64,000 nucleotides of DNA from Owenia fusiformis (taxonomy: Eukaryota > Annelida > Polychaeta > Sabellida > Oweniidae), in NCBI GenBank assembly GCA_903813345.2, contig CAIIXF020000001.1, forward strand, positions 41,447,366 to 41,511,365, read 5' to 3'. The number at the start of each line of letters is the position of its first letter. The stretch's first letter is position 1. Under the pieces are notes generated by a model, which saw only the letters and a list, made by a program, of their open reading frames with translations, was not told where the DNA came from and made no database searches. Position numbers and translations under genes: made by a program. Positions 50,801-59,416 of the stretch are shown one piece after another.

Positions 50801-51581
50801 ACCCTGTTTTGAGGCTACCAGTGGAAAACACCGACCGGTCGGTGGTCGGTGGGGTCGGTCTTTTCCGAAAACCCATACAGAAGATTGGCTAAATCAAAAA
50901 GGTGTGATTCCACCTAAGTGATAAGGTGACTAGGGAATTAAGCCAAATGCTATGTTTATCACATGCTAGAGCAGTAATGTGTTGTCAGAGAGCTGTTTGC
51001 TAAAATGTTGCCATGTAACTTAGATGCCAAGTGGTTGGAGCTTGCATATATTACCACTTAATTTGGCAACATGTCAGAACATGGAATGTTGGGACATGTC
51101 AGCCATGATTGACCTAAGTTGACAAAGAGTGAATATTGAACAGGTATTTTGTCAAATCAAGCAATCAGTAATAACTGATGATTTTAGCTGTTTTGAAAAA
51201 TTATGATTTTTACCATCTGGTTATGTCCAAGAATCTCTAATAATTCTATATGTATTGTTTTCAGCTGATAAAGAATTCCTCCAACAGTCTGCTGTGCCCA
51301 CTAATTCAGAGTCCCATGGGGGAGAGGATGTTGCAGTAATGGCCCATGGTCCTATGTCCCATCTATTTACTGGTGTCTATGAACAGAACTATATAGCACA
51401 TACTATGGCGTATGCCTCGTGCGTAGGAGCAAATAAGGAACACTGTAATAGTGTACCCACAACAGAAGCCCCTTGTAAGCCTACAGGGGCAGGACATTCC
51501 ATTAAGCCATCGTTAATGACAGTGCTTTCATGCATTCTTTCAATTTCATTATCCCAGGGAACGAAGTTCAAGGGGATATAG
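29825..51581 (+). CDS. ALPL: Alkaline phosphatase, tandem copy 2 (ALP-2), introns invaded by mobile DNA
   Basis: Exons: 29825-29888, 32403-32623, 32903-33077, 34261-34427, 34729-34833, 47008-47110, 48174-48311, 48594-48785, 49529-49666, 51265-51581. Every exon matches ALP-1 in length (total 1620 nt, 539 aa) and every phase is the same. All catalytic and metal residues listed for ALP-1 are kept: [52 protein letters not shown]. Differences: exon 9 starts after an AAG acceptor and its first ~12 codons differ strongly from ALP-1. The last nine codons come from a repeat, so the tail ends in SQGTKFKGI rather than a hydrophobic stretch, which may weaken GPI anchoring. Intron 5 grew to 12.2 kb through an antisense LTR retrotransposon. 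It lies 859 bp downstream of ALP-1 in the same orientation, so it is a tandem duplicate. It looks intact and expressible; expression is not shown. Confidence 0.88.
30092..31035. mobile_element. Degraded copy of the GGGTGAGCC MITE family, ALP-2 intron 1
   Basis: Left end AAGCCAAAAAAGGTAACCC, then segments that align in order with 33280-33620 (CAAAACATCCTCAAAATG, TAGCCAGGATTTACCAA). The right part has diverged; boundaries are approximate. Confidence 0.6.
31269..31995 (+). mobile_element. 735-bp MITE family, copy 2, undisturbed
   Basis: In ALP-2 intron 1. Ends AAGGATTGGTATCGATATGG and CCATATCGATACCACTCCTT, with long imperfect inverted arms around a centre near 31640. It is the reference that reveals the insertions in copies 1 and 3. 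Confidence 0.85.
32645..32900 (+). repeat. Minisatellite next to the exon 3 acceptor, ALP-2
   Basis: Same unit as 23575-24060 with fewer, more diverged copies. It ends in the same TTGTTGACATTCATTGCAG acceptor. Confidence 0.75.
33263..34159. mobile_element. 897-bp TA-flanked MITE (CAGGGTGAGCC), ALP-2 intron 3
   Basis: Ends CAGGGTGAGCCAAAGAAATG and its complement, with inverted arms of ~170 bp. TA at 33261-33262 and 34160-34161 fits a mariner-type target. A fragment of the same left end lies at 49096-49140 in intron 8. Confidence 0.85.
34921..36952 (-). repeat. 3' LTR of the Gypsy element
   Basis: 2032-bp partner of the LTR at 43992-46023, with the same ends and internal repeats. Short frames inside the LTRs occur identically in both copies and are not genes. 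Confidence 0.95.
36953..36964 (-). other. Polypurine tract of the Gypsy element
   Basis: In element sense GGAAGGAGGGAG abuts the 3' LTR, the expected position of the plus-strand primer. Confidence 0.8.
37151..43954 (-). CDS. gag-pol polyprotein frame of the Gypsy element (2267 aa)
   Basis: One continuous frame. N-terminal third: coiled-coil-rich Gag with a retrotransposon Gag core (around residues 470-600). Then two CCHC knuckles ([15 protein letters not shown] and [16 protein letters not shown]), an aspartic protease (DTGAVVSL), a reverse transcriptase ([17 protein letters not shown] and YLDD), an RNase H (DTDAS), an integrase with a HHCC zinc domain (CRACQIC) and DDE core ([19 protein letters not shown]), then a GPY/F-like segment ([11 protein letters not shown]). 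This is the standard Ty3/Gypsy order with Gag and Pol fused in one frame. It is antisense to ALP-2. Confidence 0.95.
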   Translation of the reverse strand: MERSMEMSEAGRSPMGIPKGRTLRRTPEPDDTVVFKGGPRNLELETQDTLPLEPRDSVLDPEKYGAMGGAERCLHLPEQRPWPRGAQDSTGYWSESRMQSRMQSEFTPSKFRTTGVLGRQDQPLPVTSTEIKSDRGVSRKPTSSEYAQKKSKLELIKVEQDVESLKQDVLGIKDELVSQTFQTRQQLHHQEEKLTQGQEEMKLDLTRQMGQIHETLVNLAPSIASSRSSTPRRRSHTDLREKEIEADMMNEGVAEKQLRETTRKLSLITHEENPQLSAARWQEQLLMPATRRGPPRLPEPLQSWREERPPRLEMPEREIWQRIPGTHADEPRSRISFPEIKTPERSNVPETAKWAEHQQQPSYCPMPVDDQEMEARGSKSCPVPRLPEAPVGMFPVSKPWSLRRQDRMFIPAERPETQPVGVSPERRPAPTIPDQDTTEGVHGKLVEKSRDSAAEETNRALLLAEQAMQMCKSNNEQLVKALSSSNTEKKTKIKPTQLFDGKTPWLDYKVYFQNCIDCNGWSDEEKRQQLTNQLRGDAQQVVQELEQGHSYDELLEALTKRFGPGEKASMYEAELNTRTRKPKESLQSLGQSIRRLAALAYPEMPRSSQDRLARKCYENAITDDEVRAAVHRRDPKSLDQAIEEAQKEEAYLESERIRKGLKPKQRDHHIAAVTDDSQRDELLKMMKEFQQGIQKGMQEGLKEIAGAVKASKEKREPFICRKCGEEGHTVKRCPLIICFNCSEAGHMAVECRRPKKRRERGNDHSQANSSSTVNPVHFLDRNGQEVTNPERADNVGKVVAMVKICGVTMEFLIDTGAVVSLMSLHSFNRIYYRDRPKLKSAKDVLLQADGSPLASYGSCNLEVDLDGRITPLDITIAEIGQDGILGTDYLMASKANIKYGSLQMNFQDPEDSLEANTQGEVQSCSSSLLRETSPSSIRKLESSQTPSPETSEKQREQEEKVLLTDSDEDEVTCVPESDVEDDDQPSECLPGLGKLLDSRGTAGVSIMAPDTVIKEPAVSTPDTEREDSCNPTVLVCGREDYLVCTVAEGVEVPPFSKQMVTLRVEGAEDSNIDGVLEQAPKWTTRDLELVSGLIHTENGLSSAEVWNDSPLPLYVGEGRLIGHFTSSIDGVYTMPEQTRGVNQVTWRDESLDHPLPSRVMEDEQCILDVKTEDGMRGAALESRAPDVHQEIKLPEYLQDLMQRSTEGLQEHQKEAVKRLLYSYQDVFAATDGDLGRTTWARHSIPTGDAQPIKQSYRRLAPGRQEEVDSQIQDLLKRGVIEDSQSPWSSPIVLVKKKDGTWRLCVDYRKLNSVTKKDAFPIPNIAETLDLMGACDYFSSLDLCSGYWQLEVDPADREKTAFSVRGGQYQWVVMPFGLTGAPSTFSRLMEKVLHGLTLRTSLVYLDDVITYADKFEVAVERLQEIFGRFREAGLRLKPSKCSLFRRKVEFLGHIVSRDGVTPNPAKVEQILQYPIPNTLKQVRQFLGGVSYYRRHIKDFAHIAGPLHDLTKKNAVFIWTHDCQKAMDELKQRLVTAPIMGYPQNGCTYILDTDASLEAIGAVLSQEQDGEEKVLYYASKRLNRQERNYCVTRRELLAVVNYTKYFKQYLYGVRFRLRTDHSSLRWLVNFKEPEGQLARWIQSLQEFQYEVEYRPGEKHQNADLMSRVPCKQCSHCNGQCVTTEADDTLDDVVLAVSLKPEWTLERIAEAQREDVNLAPLLKVFESGKAQIPWEQISSKSTVTKSLWNQWDRLRMEKGVLCRLWESEDGSKQQYQVVTPAVLQPRILELSHSAKTAGHYGVKRTLARCRERFYWVELSSDVRSYCRACQICSSRRNPRPTRKAPLQQVRVGAPMERWGIDVLGPFPMTPRGNTVLLVCVDHFTKWPEVFPLPDQKAPTVASKLVDEVCCRWGIPKQLHSDQGRNFESTVFGEVCKLMGVEKTRTTPFHPESNGLVERYNGTLVDNIVKLLAPAYEQDDWDLQVPIALMAYRTSVHEATGETPSMMMVGREMCAPMEQMIETPVLPPLETDYALSLRQRMEVVHERARTQLDLASERQKSRYNRSADQREYQLGDPVWLRNKQRRVGKSPKLQPRWIGPYQIVGRLSPVIYRIKEKKTGKPKVVHQNLLKPFECKLPATWSRWISADEEPECAPLPEQPLTDLTRVEDETPSLRKRKMDSESLSSPSPKKVKPKVRRKKANEGKVVESKSSFREELPRKSEDSSMDDHERSELQQSSREKKPPRSTRRRHVPTYLKDYSCVVSAPADIRD
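43972..43990 (-). other. Primer-binding site matching tRNA-Leu
   Basis: One base inside the 5' LTR, the + strand reads AATCCCACCGCTGCCACCA. This is, from memory, the 3' end of animal tRNA-Leu (AAG/TAG type) including the added CCA; 19 of 19 bases agree. In element sense it is the minus-strand primer site. Confidence 0.85.
43992..46023 (-). repeat. 5' LTR of the Gypsy element
   Basis: 2032 bp, upstream end in element sense. It matches 34921-36952 almost perfectly. On the + strand it starts TGTCGCGCGCC and ends TTTTGTCACA. It contains internal degenerate repeats (motifs such as CCGGGAATCGCCTC and AACGAGATCCACACACTG recur several times). Confidence 0.95.
46072..46978. mobile_element. ~0.9-kb MITE (GGGTGTCCCAAAAA ends), ALP-2 intron 5
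   Basis: TTGGGTGTCCCAAAAAATTG at the left, TTTTTGGGACACCCGATG at the right, TA on each side. It lies 50 bp beyond the Gypsy element. The interior (46627-46915) repeats TGTCACGCATT / GCGTGACA / CACGCAAATACGC dyads. Confidence 0.75.
47384..47817 (+). mobile_element. 434-bp MITE (ACCCAAATGCGAGTAG ends), copy 1
   Basis: ALP-2 intron 6. Ends ACCCAAATGCGAGTAG and CTACTCGCATCTGGGT. It matches 53192-53623 in reverse. A second, partial copy of its right half follows at 47818-48040. Confidence 0.85.
47818..48040 (+). repeat. Partial direct duplicate of the preceding MITE
   Basis: The order AAAAGAAAAGAT, TTTTTGGGATT, ATCTCCCTAACCTAGAAG, TTGACTGAATTT, AATGACGT mirrors 47560-47800, more diverged. Confidence 0.65.
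48886..48965 (+). repeat. 5' fragment of Helentron-like family A, ALP-2 intron 8
   Basis: ATGTCACCATCACAAGTGGTGACATTTTG is matched to the 5' end of 54752-56757; the element is then lost. Confidence 0.55.
49926..50875. mobile_element. 950-bp element with GGTCGGTG repeat ends, ALP-2 intron 9
   Basis: Left end ATGGGTTTTCGTAAAACACC followed by GACCGCC/GACCACC repeats. The right end has inverted GGTCGGTGGTCGGTG and CGAAAACCCA. The direct repeat TACAGA lies at 49920-49925 and 50876-50881. Additional GGTCGGTCTTTTACA copies lie inside at 50000 and 50755-50800. Confidence 0.85.
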
Positions 51582-52060
51582 AGAAGCTGTCTGTTCTTCC
51601 GCTCGTCCGTTGGTTTGTTCCTTCATCCAGGCCATAACTCAAATACTGATTTAAATTTTATAGGTTTATGCCTTATAGGTGTAGGATATGTGCTCGAGAA
51701 GGAATTCTCAATATGACCGATCAATTTAAAGTGGCCACCATTTTTCGTACAAAACGTAATCTTTGAAAATTCAAATACTAGATGACTAATTTGGTTCAAA
51801 TTTTAAATGCTGATTTGTTAACTCAAATACCAGTGGAGGGATTAGGTTCAAATTCTAAATGCTGATGTCTATGCACAAAGGAGCTCTGCTTGAGAAGAAT
51901 CTATACATAATATATTAAAGAATCTTTGATAGCTCAAACACCAGTTGAATTTGGTTCAAATTTTATATGCTAAAGCCTCAGCACAAGGAGGGGGCAACAA
52001 GCTCTGTTCAAGAAGAAATTTCATAGCTGCTATTTATCAAAACTCTTTTCTTGTCATGAT
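51550..52060 (+). repeat. Dispersed repeat that supplies the end of the ALP-2 frame
   Basis: Similarity to ALP-1 stops at about 51550. From there the sequence (GGGGATATAGAGAAGCTGTC onward) belongs to the family also seen at 13253. It contributes the last nine codons and the stop. Confidence 0.65.
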
Positions 52061-52189
52061 ATCGTTTTACAGAGTGACAGCCAGCTTTTGCTTTTGTGTG
52101 CGCCTTTGTAATTGATGAAAAGAATGAGGTACACCGACCTGGTTCAATGCACATAGGTTTAATGGTTTTCTATTTAATGTGCATTCCTG

Positions 52190-52350
52190 TGCTATTGGTA
52201 TTGGTTTTCGGTAACAATGGGCTTTATACCATTATACCGAAAAGCATTACACCAACGTGCACCGAAAGGTGTTATATAGTACCGAATGCCACAACACCGA
52301 CTTGCATTATTTCCAAAGGTGCTGAAAGCCATAATAACGACATGCATAAT
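52190..52350 (+). repeat. Degenerate ~15-bp repeats (ACCGAA / CATTAC) downstream of ALP-2
   Basis: ACCGAAAAGCATTAC, ACCGAATGCCACAAC and ACCGACTTGCATTAT recur at multiples of about 15 bp. It looks like one end of an iteron-type foldback; the other end was not found. Confidence 0.5.
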
Positions 52351-53191
52351 ATCAAAAAAAAAATTCTGAATGACTAGAAGTGTTTATTTCTGCTTGCACA
52401 TTTTTCCAGTATGTATTGTATTGATATGTTCAATTAACCAAATGTAATGATGTCATTCACTCAAAGCCATTGCAGACATATTTACAAGGAAAGAAAATAC
52501 AGATAAGGCAGAAACTCGATTAAAAAATAGGTGTACGAGACAAGTTGATAAGTGTGATAAATACTTAAATAAACAGTAAAGTCAGGTCAGAGAAAAAACC
52601 TTCGCGCTTGCAAGGAAAATTTTCTTGAAATTTTTAGGCCCATTTACTTCAAAAAGAGTGGTATCAATATGGAGAACTTTTTGAACACACACTTCTCTTA
52701 ATCCAGTCTTAAAAAAATCTAAAAATTTAACACATCATCAATTTATGGTCATCTTTTGAATGGTAACAATATCATTGGAAAAATATATATAATACTTCCA
52801 TCTATATTGTTTTAGAAAGCACATCAAACACTTTTTTTGTTCTTGGTATCATGTTTCCAGAGTGAAATGAAACATCTTTCGGAACCTCATTGGAACAAAA
52901 CAACATAAAACATGTTTAGGTCTCTCAATATTGTAATTGTACAATAGAAAATTTGGTTGATTTTAAAAAAGTATCTTTTTAATGAAATAAAAGGTTTTAT
53001 CTTGATTTTTATCTATTTTGGGGAGATTTTGTTTAATTTTTGGAATACTTTTTTAAAATCAACCAAAAATTCCTTTGTATAACTATAATATTGAGAGGGC
53101 TAAAAAAATGTATATGCTATTTTGTTCCAACAAGGTTCGGAAAGACATTTTATTTCATTCTCAAGAATTGGTAGAAAGGAGCAAAAACAAT

Positions 53192-53623
53192 AACCCAGAT
53201 GCGAGTAGAAATAATCTTGATTCATGTCATTAAAAATTCAAAATTCAGTCAAAGTAATATCATATTTGAAAGCTACATGTATAATTACATCTAGAAATGT
53301 GGTTTTAAAAAGTGTTTATCAACTTTGAAAAATTAATTTTCTTTGAAAATGTGACTTCTAGCTCGGGCAGATTCCCCTTAGACCCCATGCTATAAAATCA
53401 CAAAAAATGAAATATCTTTTATTTAGTAGACAGATAATATTTTGCTTTACTGGACATATTTTCATTAGTATAAGAATCAGAAACATAAGGGTTACATAAA
53501 AATTGAGCCACTTAAATTGATAATATTCAAGTTTAAGGGAACTTTCTTATATACCTGCCATGTTAATTGACCCGAATCAGCCACCTGGTGGTGAAACTGG
53601 TAACTACCTACTCGCATTTGGGT
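53192..53623 (-). mobile_element. 432-bp MITE (ACCCAAATGCGAGTAG ends), copy 2
   Basis: Reverse copy of 47384-47817. The intact site at 31440-31480 shows the target ACAATTGCAC, giving a 3-bp duplication AAT (53189-53191, 53624-53626). Confidence 0.9.
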
Positions 53624-54751
53624 AATTGCACTAAAAAACAAAAACTGTGAACAAAAACAGTTAACTCCTTCATGACTGACAATTTTGGGGAAAATGGAAA
53701 GAAATGAAAAACTGAAATGTAAATGAATCTAGAAGCAAGAAAAGGAAGCAACACCCAATAAGTTTTATGTCATTTTGAAGGGCTATACCCACACTTTATG
53801 TTTTTTGAAAAAAATATGAATATGCAAATGAGATAGTGTCATTGTGACGTCATAACTCAAGATGGCGCAGTTGGATTTTTTTCAAAATATAATTATTTTA
53901 GCATTTAATTTTTTATTGAGACTTCAATTTTAAAATCTGGAAACGCAGAATTACAGATCTTCTTATGCTGATTTCAGTGGTATTTACTCGGGGTGGAAGG
54001 TGTGAGAATTGTGCAAAAAATGACTTTGTGAGCTGGATGGAGTTTCTCTGTATTTTTCATTCTATTAGGGTTTCCTGCATAAGGGATTTCGCCTGCGAAG
54101 CATATAACTCTTGCGAACATATCTAAATATTGGTCCGAGGAAGACATACCTTGAATTTTTTAGAAAAAAATTGGCTAAAAATGGAAACTACAAAAAGTCA
54201 AAATGTTCAACTCAAACAAAACTCTAGCTATTTAATATTAACACTATGTATTATTTAATGTTTTTCAGATGTTTAAGGACCTTCATTAGTGTACTTGTGT
54301 CTAGAAATAAGATAATTAAGGACAAAATTTGGCATTTTTGATAATTTTCGCTTTCAGCAGTAACATATAGTTCCTTATATCTTGAGTTTAATGTTGACTG
54401 GTTGTTGCAATTTTGATTAAATCTGTGCTTGTACATGTCTTCTTCCATTTAAGATACAAAAAATGTATATTGGACCACCAATGGTCATATTAGAGCTTTC
54501 AGATCTCCCCTACCCCATTTATTATGAAAAATTACTGAAACATATGAAAATATAAAATAACTTGAATTTATAAACTTTAACAATGTTGTAACTATTCTAT
54601 ATCAATAATATGTATTATTTGATGTTTTTCAGATATTTCAGAACCTTTATTGGTATACTAGTGCCTAGAAATGAGACATTTAAGGACAAAACTTGGCATT
54701 TTTTAAAATCATTTTAGCTTTCAGCAGTAACATATAGTTCCTCATATATTA

Positions 54752-56757
54752 TTATGTCACCACCAAAAGTGGTGACATATTGTTATGGTCTCCGTTTTTT
54801 TGCGACGGCGGTTGGCGTCCGGCGGTTGGCGTCCGGCGGTTGGCGTCCGGCGTCTGGCGGTTGGCGTCCGGCGTCTGTAACAATTTCTTACAACTTCCTA
54901 TAACTTAACAAATACTGTTTAGACTGACTTCAATTTTTTTCTAAATCATCTACATGTTCTCAGAAGTTCAAATCTGACTTTAGATTTGACATTTGACCTT
55001 CAATGACCTTCTCAAGGTCAAAAAGGTCTTTTTTCAACTTGCTTCACATTGACTAAATTTTTTTTCAAAATCATCTACATGTTCTCAGAAATTCAAATCT
55101 GACTTTAGATTTGACATTTGACCTTCAAATCTGACATTAGATTTGACATTTGACCTTCAATGACCTTCTCAAGGTCAAAAAAGGTCAAAAAGGTCTGTTT
55201 TCAACTTGCTTCAAATTGACTAAATTTTTTTTTCAAAATCATCTACGTGTTCTCAGAAATTCAAATCTGACTTAAGATTTGACTTAAGATTTGACATTTG
55301 ACCTTCAATGACCTTCTCAAGGTCAAAAAAGGTCAAAAAGGTCTGTTTTCAACTTACTTCAAATTGACAAAAAAAAATTTCAAAATCATCTACATGTTCT
55401 CAGAAATTCAAATCTGACTTTAGATTTGACTTAAGATTTGACATTTGACCTTCAATGACCTTCTCAAAGTCAAAAAAGGTCAAAAAGGTCTTTTTTCAAC
55501 TTGCTTCAAATTGACTAAATTTTTTTTAAAATCATCTACATGTTCTCTGAAATTCAAATCTGACTTTAGATTTGACATTTGACCTTCAATGACCTTCTCA
55601 AGGTCTAAAAAGGTCAAAAAGGTCTTTTTTCAACTTGCTTCAAATTGACTAAATTTTTTTTAAAATCATCTACATGTTCTCTGAAATTCAAATCTGACTT
55701 TAGATTTGACATTTGACCTTCAATGACCTTCTCAAGGTCTAAAAAGGTCAAAAAGGTCTGTTTTCAACTTGCTTCAAATTGACTAAATTTTTTTTTCAAA
55801 ATCATCTACGTGTTCTCAGAAATTCAAATCTGACTTAAGATTTGACTTAAGATTTGACATTTGACCTTCAATGACCTTCTCAAGGTCAAAAAAGGTCAAA
55901 AAGGTCTGTTTTCAACTTGCTTCAAATTGGCTAAAAAAAATTTTCAAAATCATCTACATGTTCTCAGAAATTCAAATCTGACTTTAGATTTGACTTAAGA
56001 TTTGACATTTGACCTTCAATGACCTTCTCAAAGTCAAAAAAGGTCAAAAAGGTATTTTTTCATCTTGCTTCAAATTGACTAAATTTTTTTTTCAAAATCA
56101 TCTACATGTTCTCAGAAATTCAAATCTGACTTTAGATTTGACATTTGACCTTCAATGACCTTCTCAATGTCAGAAAAGGTCAAAAAGGTATTTTTTCATC
56201 TTGCTTCAAATTGACTAAATTTTTTTTCAAAATCATCTACATGTTCTCAGAAATTCAAATATGACTTTAGATTTGACATTTGACCTTCAATGACCTTCTC
56301 AAGGTCAAAAAAGGTCAAAAAGGTCTTTTTTCAACTTGCTTCAAATTGACTAATTTTTTTTTTCAAAATCATCTCCATGTTCTCAGAAATTCAAATCTGA
56401 CTTTAGATTTGACATTTGACCTTTAATGACCTTCTCAAGGTCAAAAAGGTCTTTTTTCAACTTGCTTCAAATTGACTAATTTTTTTTTCAAAATCATCTA
56501 CATGTTCTCAGAAATTCAAATCTGACTTTAGATTTGACATTTGACCTTTAATGACCTTCTCAAGGTCAAAAAGGTCTGTTTTCAACTTGCTTCAAATTGA
56601 CTAAAAAAAATTTTCAAATCATCTACATCTTTTCAGAAGTTCAAATTTGACTTTACAAGTTCTCAGAAATTCAAATCTGACTTAAGTTTAAGTATATATA
56701 ATAATATAATATTGTGAGCAACTAGGTGGTGACATTTTGTCATGTTAATGCCTTGTT
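54752..56757 (+). mobile_element. Helentron-like element, family A, with ~12-unit minisatellite
   Basis: 5' ATGTCACCACC with a following GTGGTGACAT dyad; 3' GGTGGTGACA, the hairpin TGACATTTTGTCA and TGTTAATGCCTTG. A GGCGTCCGGCGGTTGGCG repeat follows the 5' end. The interior is ~12 units of 122-169 bp (TCATCTACATGTTCTCAGAA near 54947, 55069, 55238 and so on). Neighbouring foldback units show the empty site CTTATATCTTGAGTTTA; the element sits between two T's. Confidence 0.7.
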
Positions 56758-58029
56758 GAGTTTTATGCTTACTGGTTGTTGCAATTGTAATAAAATCTGT
56801 TTTTGTAGATGTCTTCTTCCATTTAAGGTATAAAAAATGTATAGTGGACCACCAATAGTCATATTAGAGCTTTCAGATCTCCCCTACCCCATTTATCATG
56901 AAACATATAAGAAAATTATGAAAATATAAAATAACTTGAAACTATAAACTTTAATAAAGTTGTAGCTATTCTATATCCATATTATGTGTTATTTAATGTT
57001 TTTAAGATATTTCAGAACCTTTTTTGGTAAACTAGTGCCTAGAAATGAGACATTTAAAGACAAAACATGGCTTTTTTGACCATTTTCGCTTTCAGCAATA
57101 CCATATAGGTCCTTATATCTTGAGTTTAATGCTGACTGGTTGGTGCATTCTTAGTCAAATTTGTTCTTGTACATGTCTTCTTCCATTTAGGATATAGAAA
57201 ATGTATATTGGACAACCAATGTTGATATTATAGCTTTCATGTCTCCCCTGCCCCATTTATGTAAATGAAAAAGTAATTTCAAATCATCAACTTTAACAAA
57301 ATTGTAGCTATTCTCTATCAATACTATGTATTATTTAATGTAACCTTCATTTGATTACATGTGTCTAAAATTTGGCATTTTTAGCATTCTGCATTTAGCA
57401 GTAGCATATAATTTTCCACAATTATAATTCTTTGATGATAGATTCATATATGTTTTTTATTGAATCTGTCTTCTCTGATTTAACTTAAAGAAAATGTATG
57501 TAAGACAACGAATGTTTTTATTAGAGGTCTAAGATCTGCCCTCCACCATTAAATGAGAAAACCAACACAAATGTTATTATTGCATGATAATATTCTTAAA
57601 CTTTTCAAAAGTTTAGCATATTTATTAGCACACTAAAATCAAAAAATGACACATAAATGGGCAAAATGACCAATGTTTCACTTTCAGCAATAGTTGTTTA
57701 TATTTTTAGTTGAATGGTGATTAGTTGACATATTTTAGATCATATATATTCAACAATGTGTCTTGTTATCTTCAAAGTATGGAAAATGTGTTTTAAACAC
57801 AAATATACATATTAGAGATAAAATTACTACACTACTATATTTTTAAAAGATTACTCAAAAATAGCATAGTGCGAAATAATTTTGTAATTTCGCAGTTTAC
57901 TCTCATATGAATCAAAGGATGTGTCTTTATATAGACATGATTGTTCACAACTCTCGAACTTAATCCAGCAACAGCCTGATTTTTCAAATCTCCCTGGTTC
58001 TGTTAGAGCTGCATTTAAGTCATTTTAAA

Positions 58030-59051
58030 GGTAACTGGTCAACTGGTACCCAATTAGACAAGTCGTACCCAAGCATATATTTTGTTTTGAATCAAGTGTT
58101 GGACTGGGAATGTGTAAAGATATACATATTATAACTGTAACATACTGTTCAGAAGTTTGAAGAATTTTCAGAAGAAATTGATATAATTTTGTAACATTTT
58201 GAGCTTTGAGTGTCAATTTATTTTGACTATTATTTTATATTGGATGTTCGAGTGAAGAGATATATGTTTATTCCACACATTCATAATCATTTTTTTAAAT
58301 ATTGTATGTTTATGAGTGTTTGGAACAAGTGTCAGATTTAATTCATCTTGGAAGATGGTATTATTATAAATGTATTGATTCATCAAATCTTGGGCCTAAT
58401 TTCTTATTAAACAGATAATCTATTTGTCTAGGATTTCATATTATCAGAAGTCATATTCATGAAATTTAGCAATAAAATATTTTGAATAATATAATAATAG
58501 TATACAAGTAATAATATAGTATAATATTAATATCAAATATTATTTTGGTACTTATTCATACATGATATATTATTACACTTAGTATGCATGTGCATAATCC
58601 AATTTAGTTCCAATTGGAAAAAAATTAACAGATTAAACTTCCTTTAAACTTTCTCAAAATGCTCAAATTAATTGTTTGATTCATTTGTAGAAAAGTCACT
58701 GTTGTAATTATATTTATTTATATATATGTTTGGCAAAAAATGTTGTGAACAAGCACTTCAAGCACTTGTTTTATTAGTAAAAAGGTGATTCAAGTTAAAT
58801 CAAAATGCTTTACTTAATCCATTGAGAAAAAATGTCTTCTAAATTCAAAAAAATATTGAGGCTTATTTGAGTCACATTATAACATGAAAACATAATTATA
58901 CAAACTCAATTTGTTTTCCTAATATGCACCCATAATACTGGAAATAACTTGGGTACGAGTTGTCTTGGGTACCAGTTATCTTGGGTACGACTTGTCTTGG
59001 GTACCAGTTATCTTGGGTACGACTTGTCTTGGGTACCAGTTGACTAGGAAG
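58030..59051. mobile_element. Foldback element with 15-bp iteron ends (family GGTACCAGTT), inside the giant foldback
   Basis: Left end GGTAACTGGTCAACTGGTAC. The right end has five or six alternating units TACGACTTGTCTTGG / TACCAGTTATCTTGG. Target duplication CATTTTAAA (9 bp) at 58021-58029 and 59052-59060. The left terminus GGTAACTGG equals the right terminus of the element at 19996-20728. Confidence 0.85.
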
Positions 59052-59416
59052 CATTTTAAAGGTCTAAGTTGCTCATGACACCACAAGCTATTCAGATATG
59101 TAAGATCTCTAAATAATTTTTATAGTTCTGAGAAACTCATCCTTAAATATTGTCCAACGATGTGCACTATGTTGTTTATTGCCACATGGACAAGTAGCAA
59201 TACACCCTTGACTAGAAACTTTGTATAGCAATTTTCCCTGCCTTTTGCCATTTTACATTTGCAAATTGCCAAGGACATATGTTTCTTGTGTTGCTACGAA
59301 GGTTTGTTTGTGAGTACTGGTACAAGACACCCATCTTTGATATATCTTCAAATAGGTATTGCACTTTGAGATTCATATAGTAATTTAGAATGCTACCTTG
59401 AAGGACATAAGAAACT

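Noticed and set aside
54930-56700. CRISPR-like array because of regular repeats
   Set aside because: The units are long, variable and without unique spacers, inside a mobile element of an animal genome.
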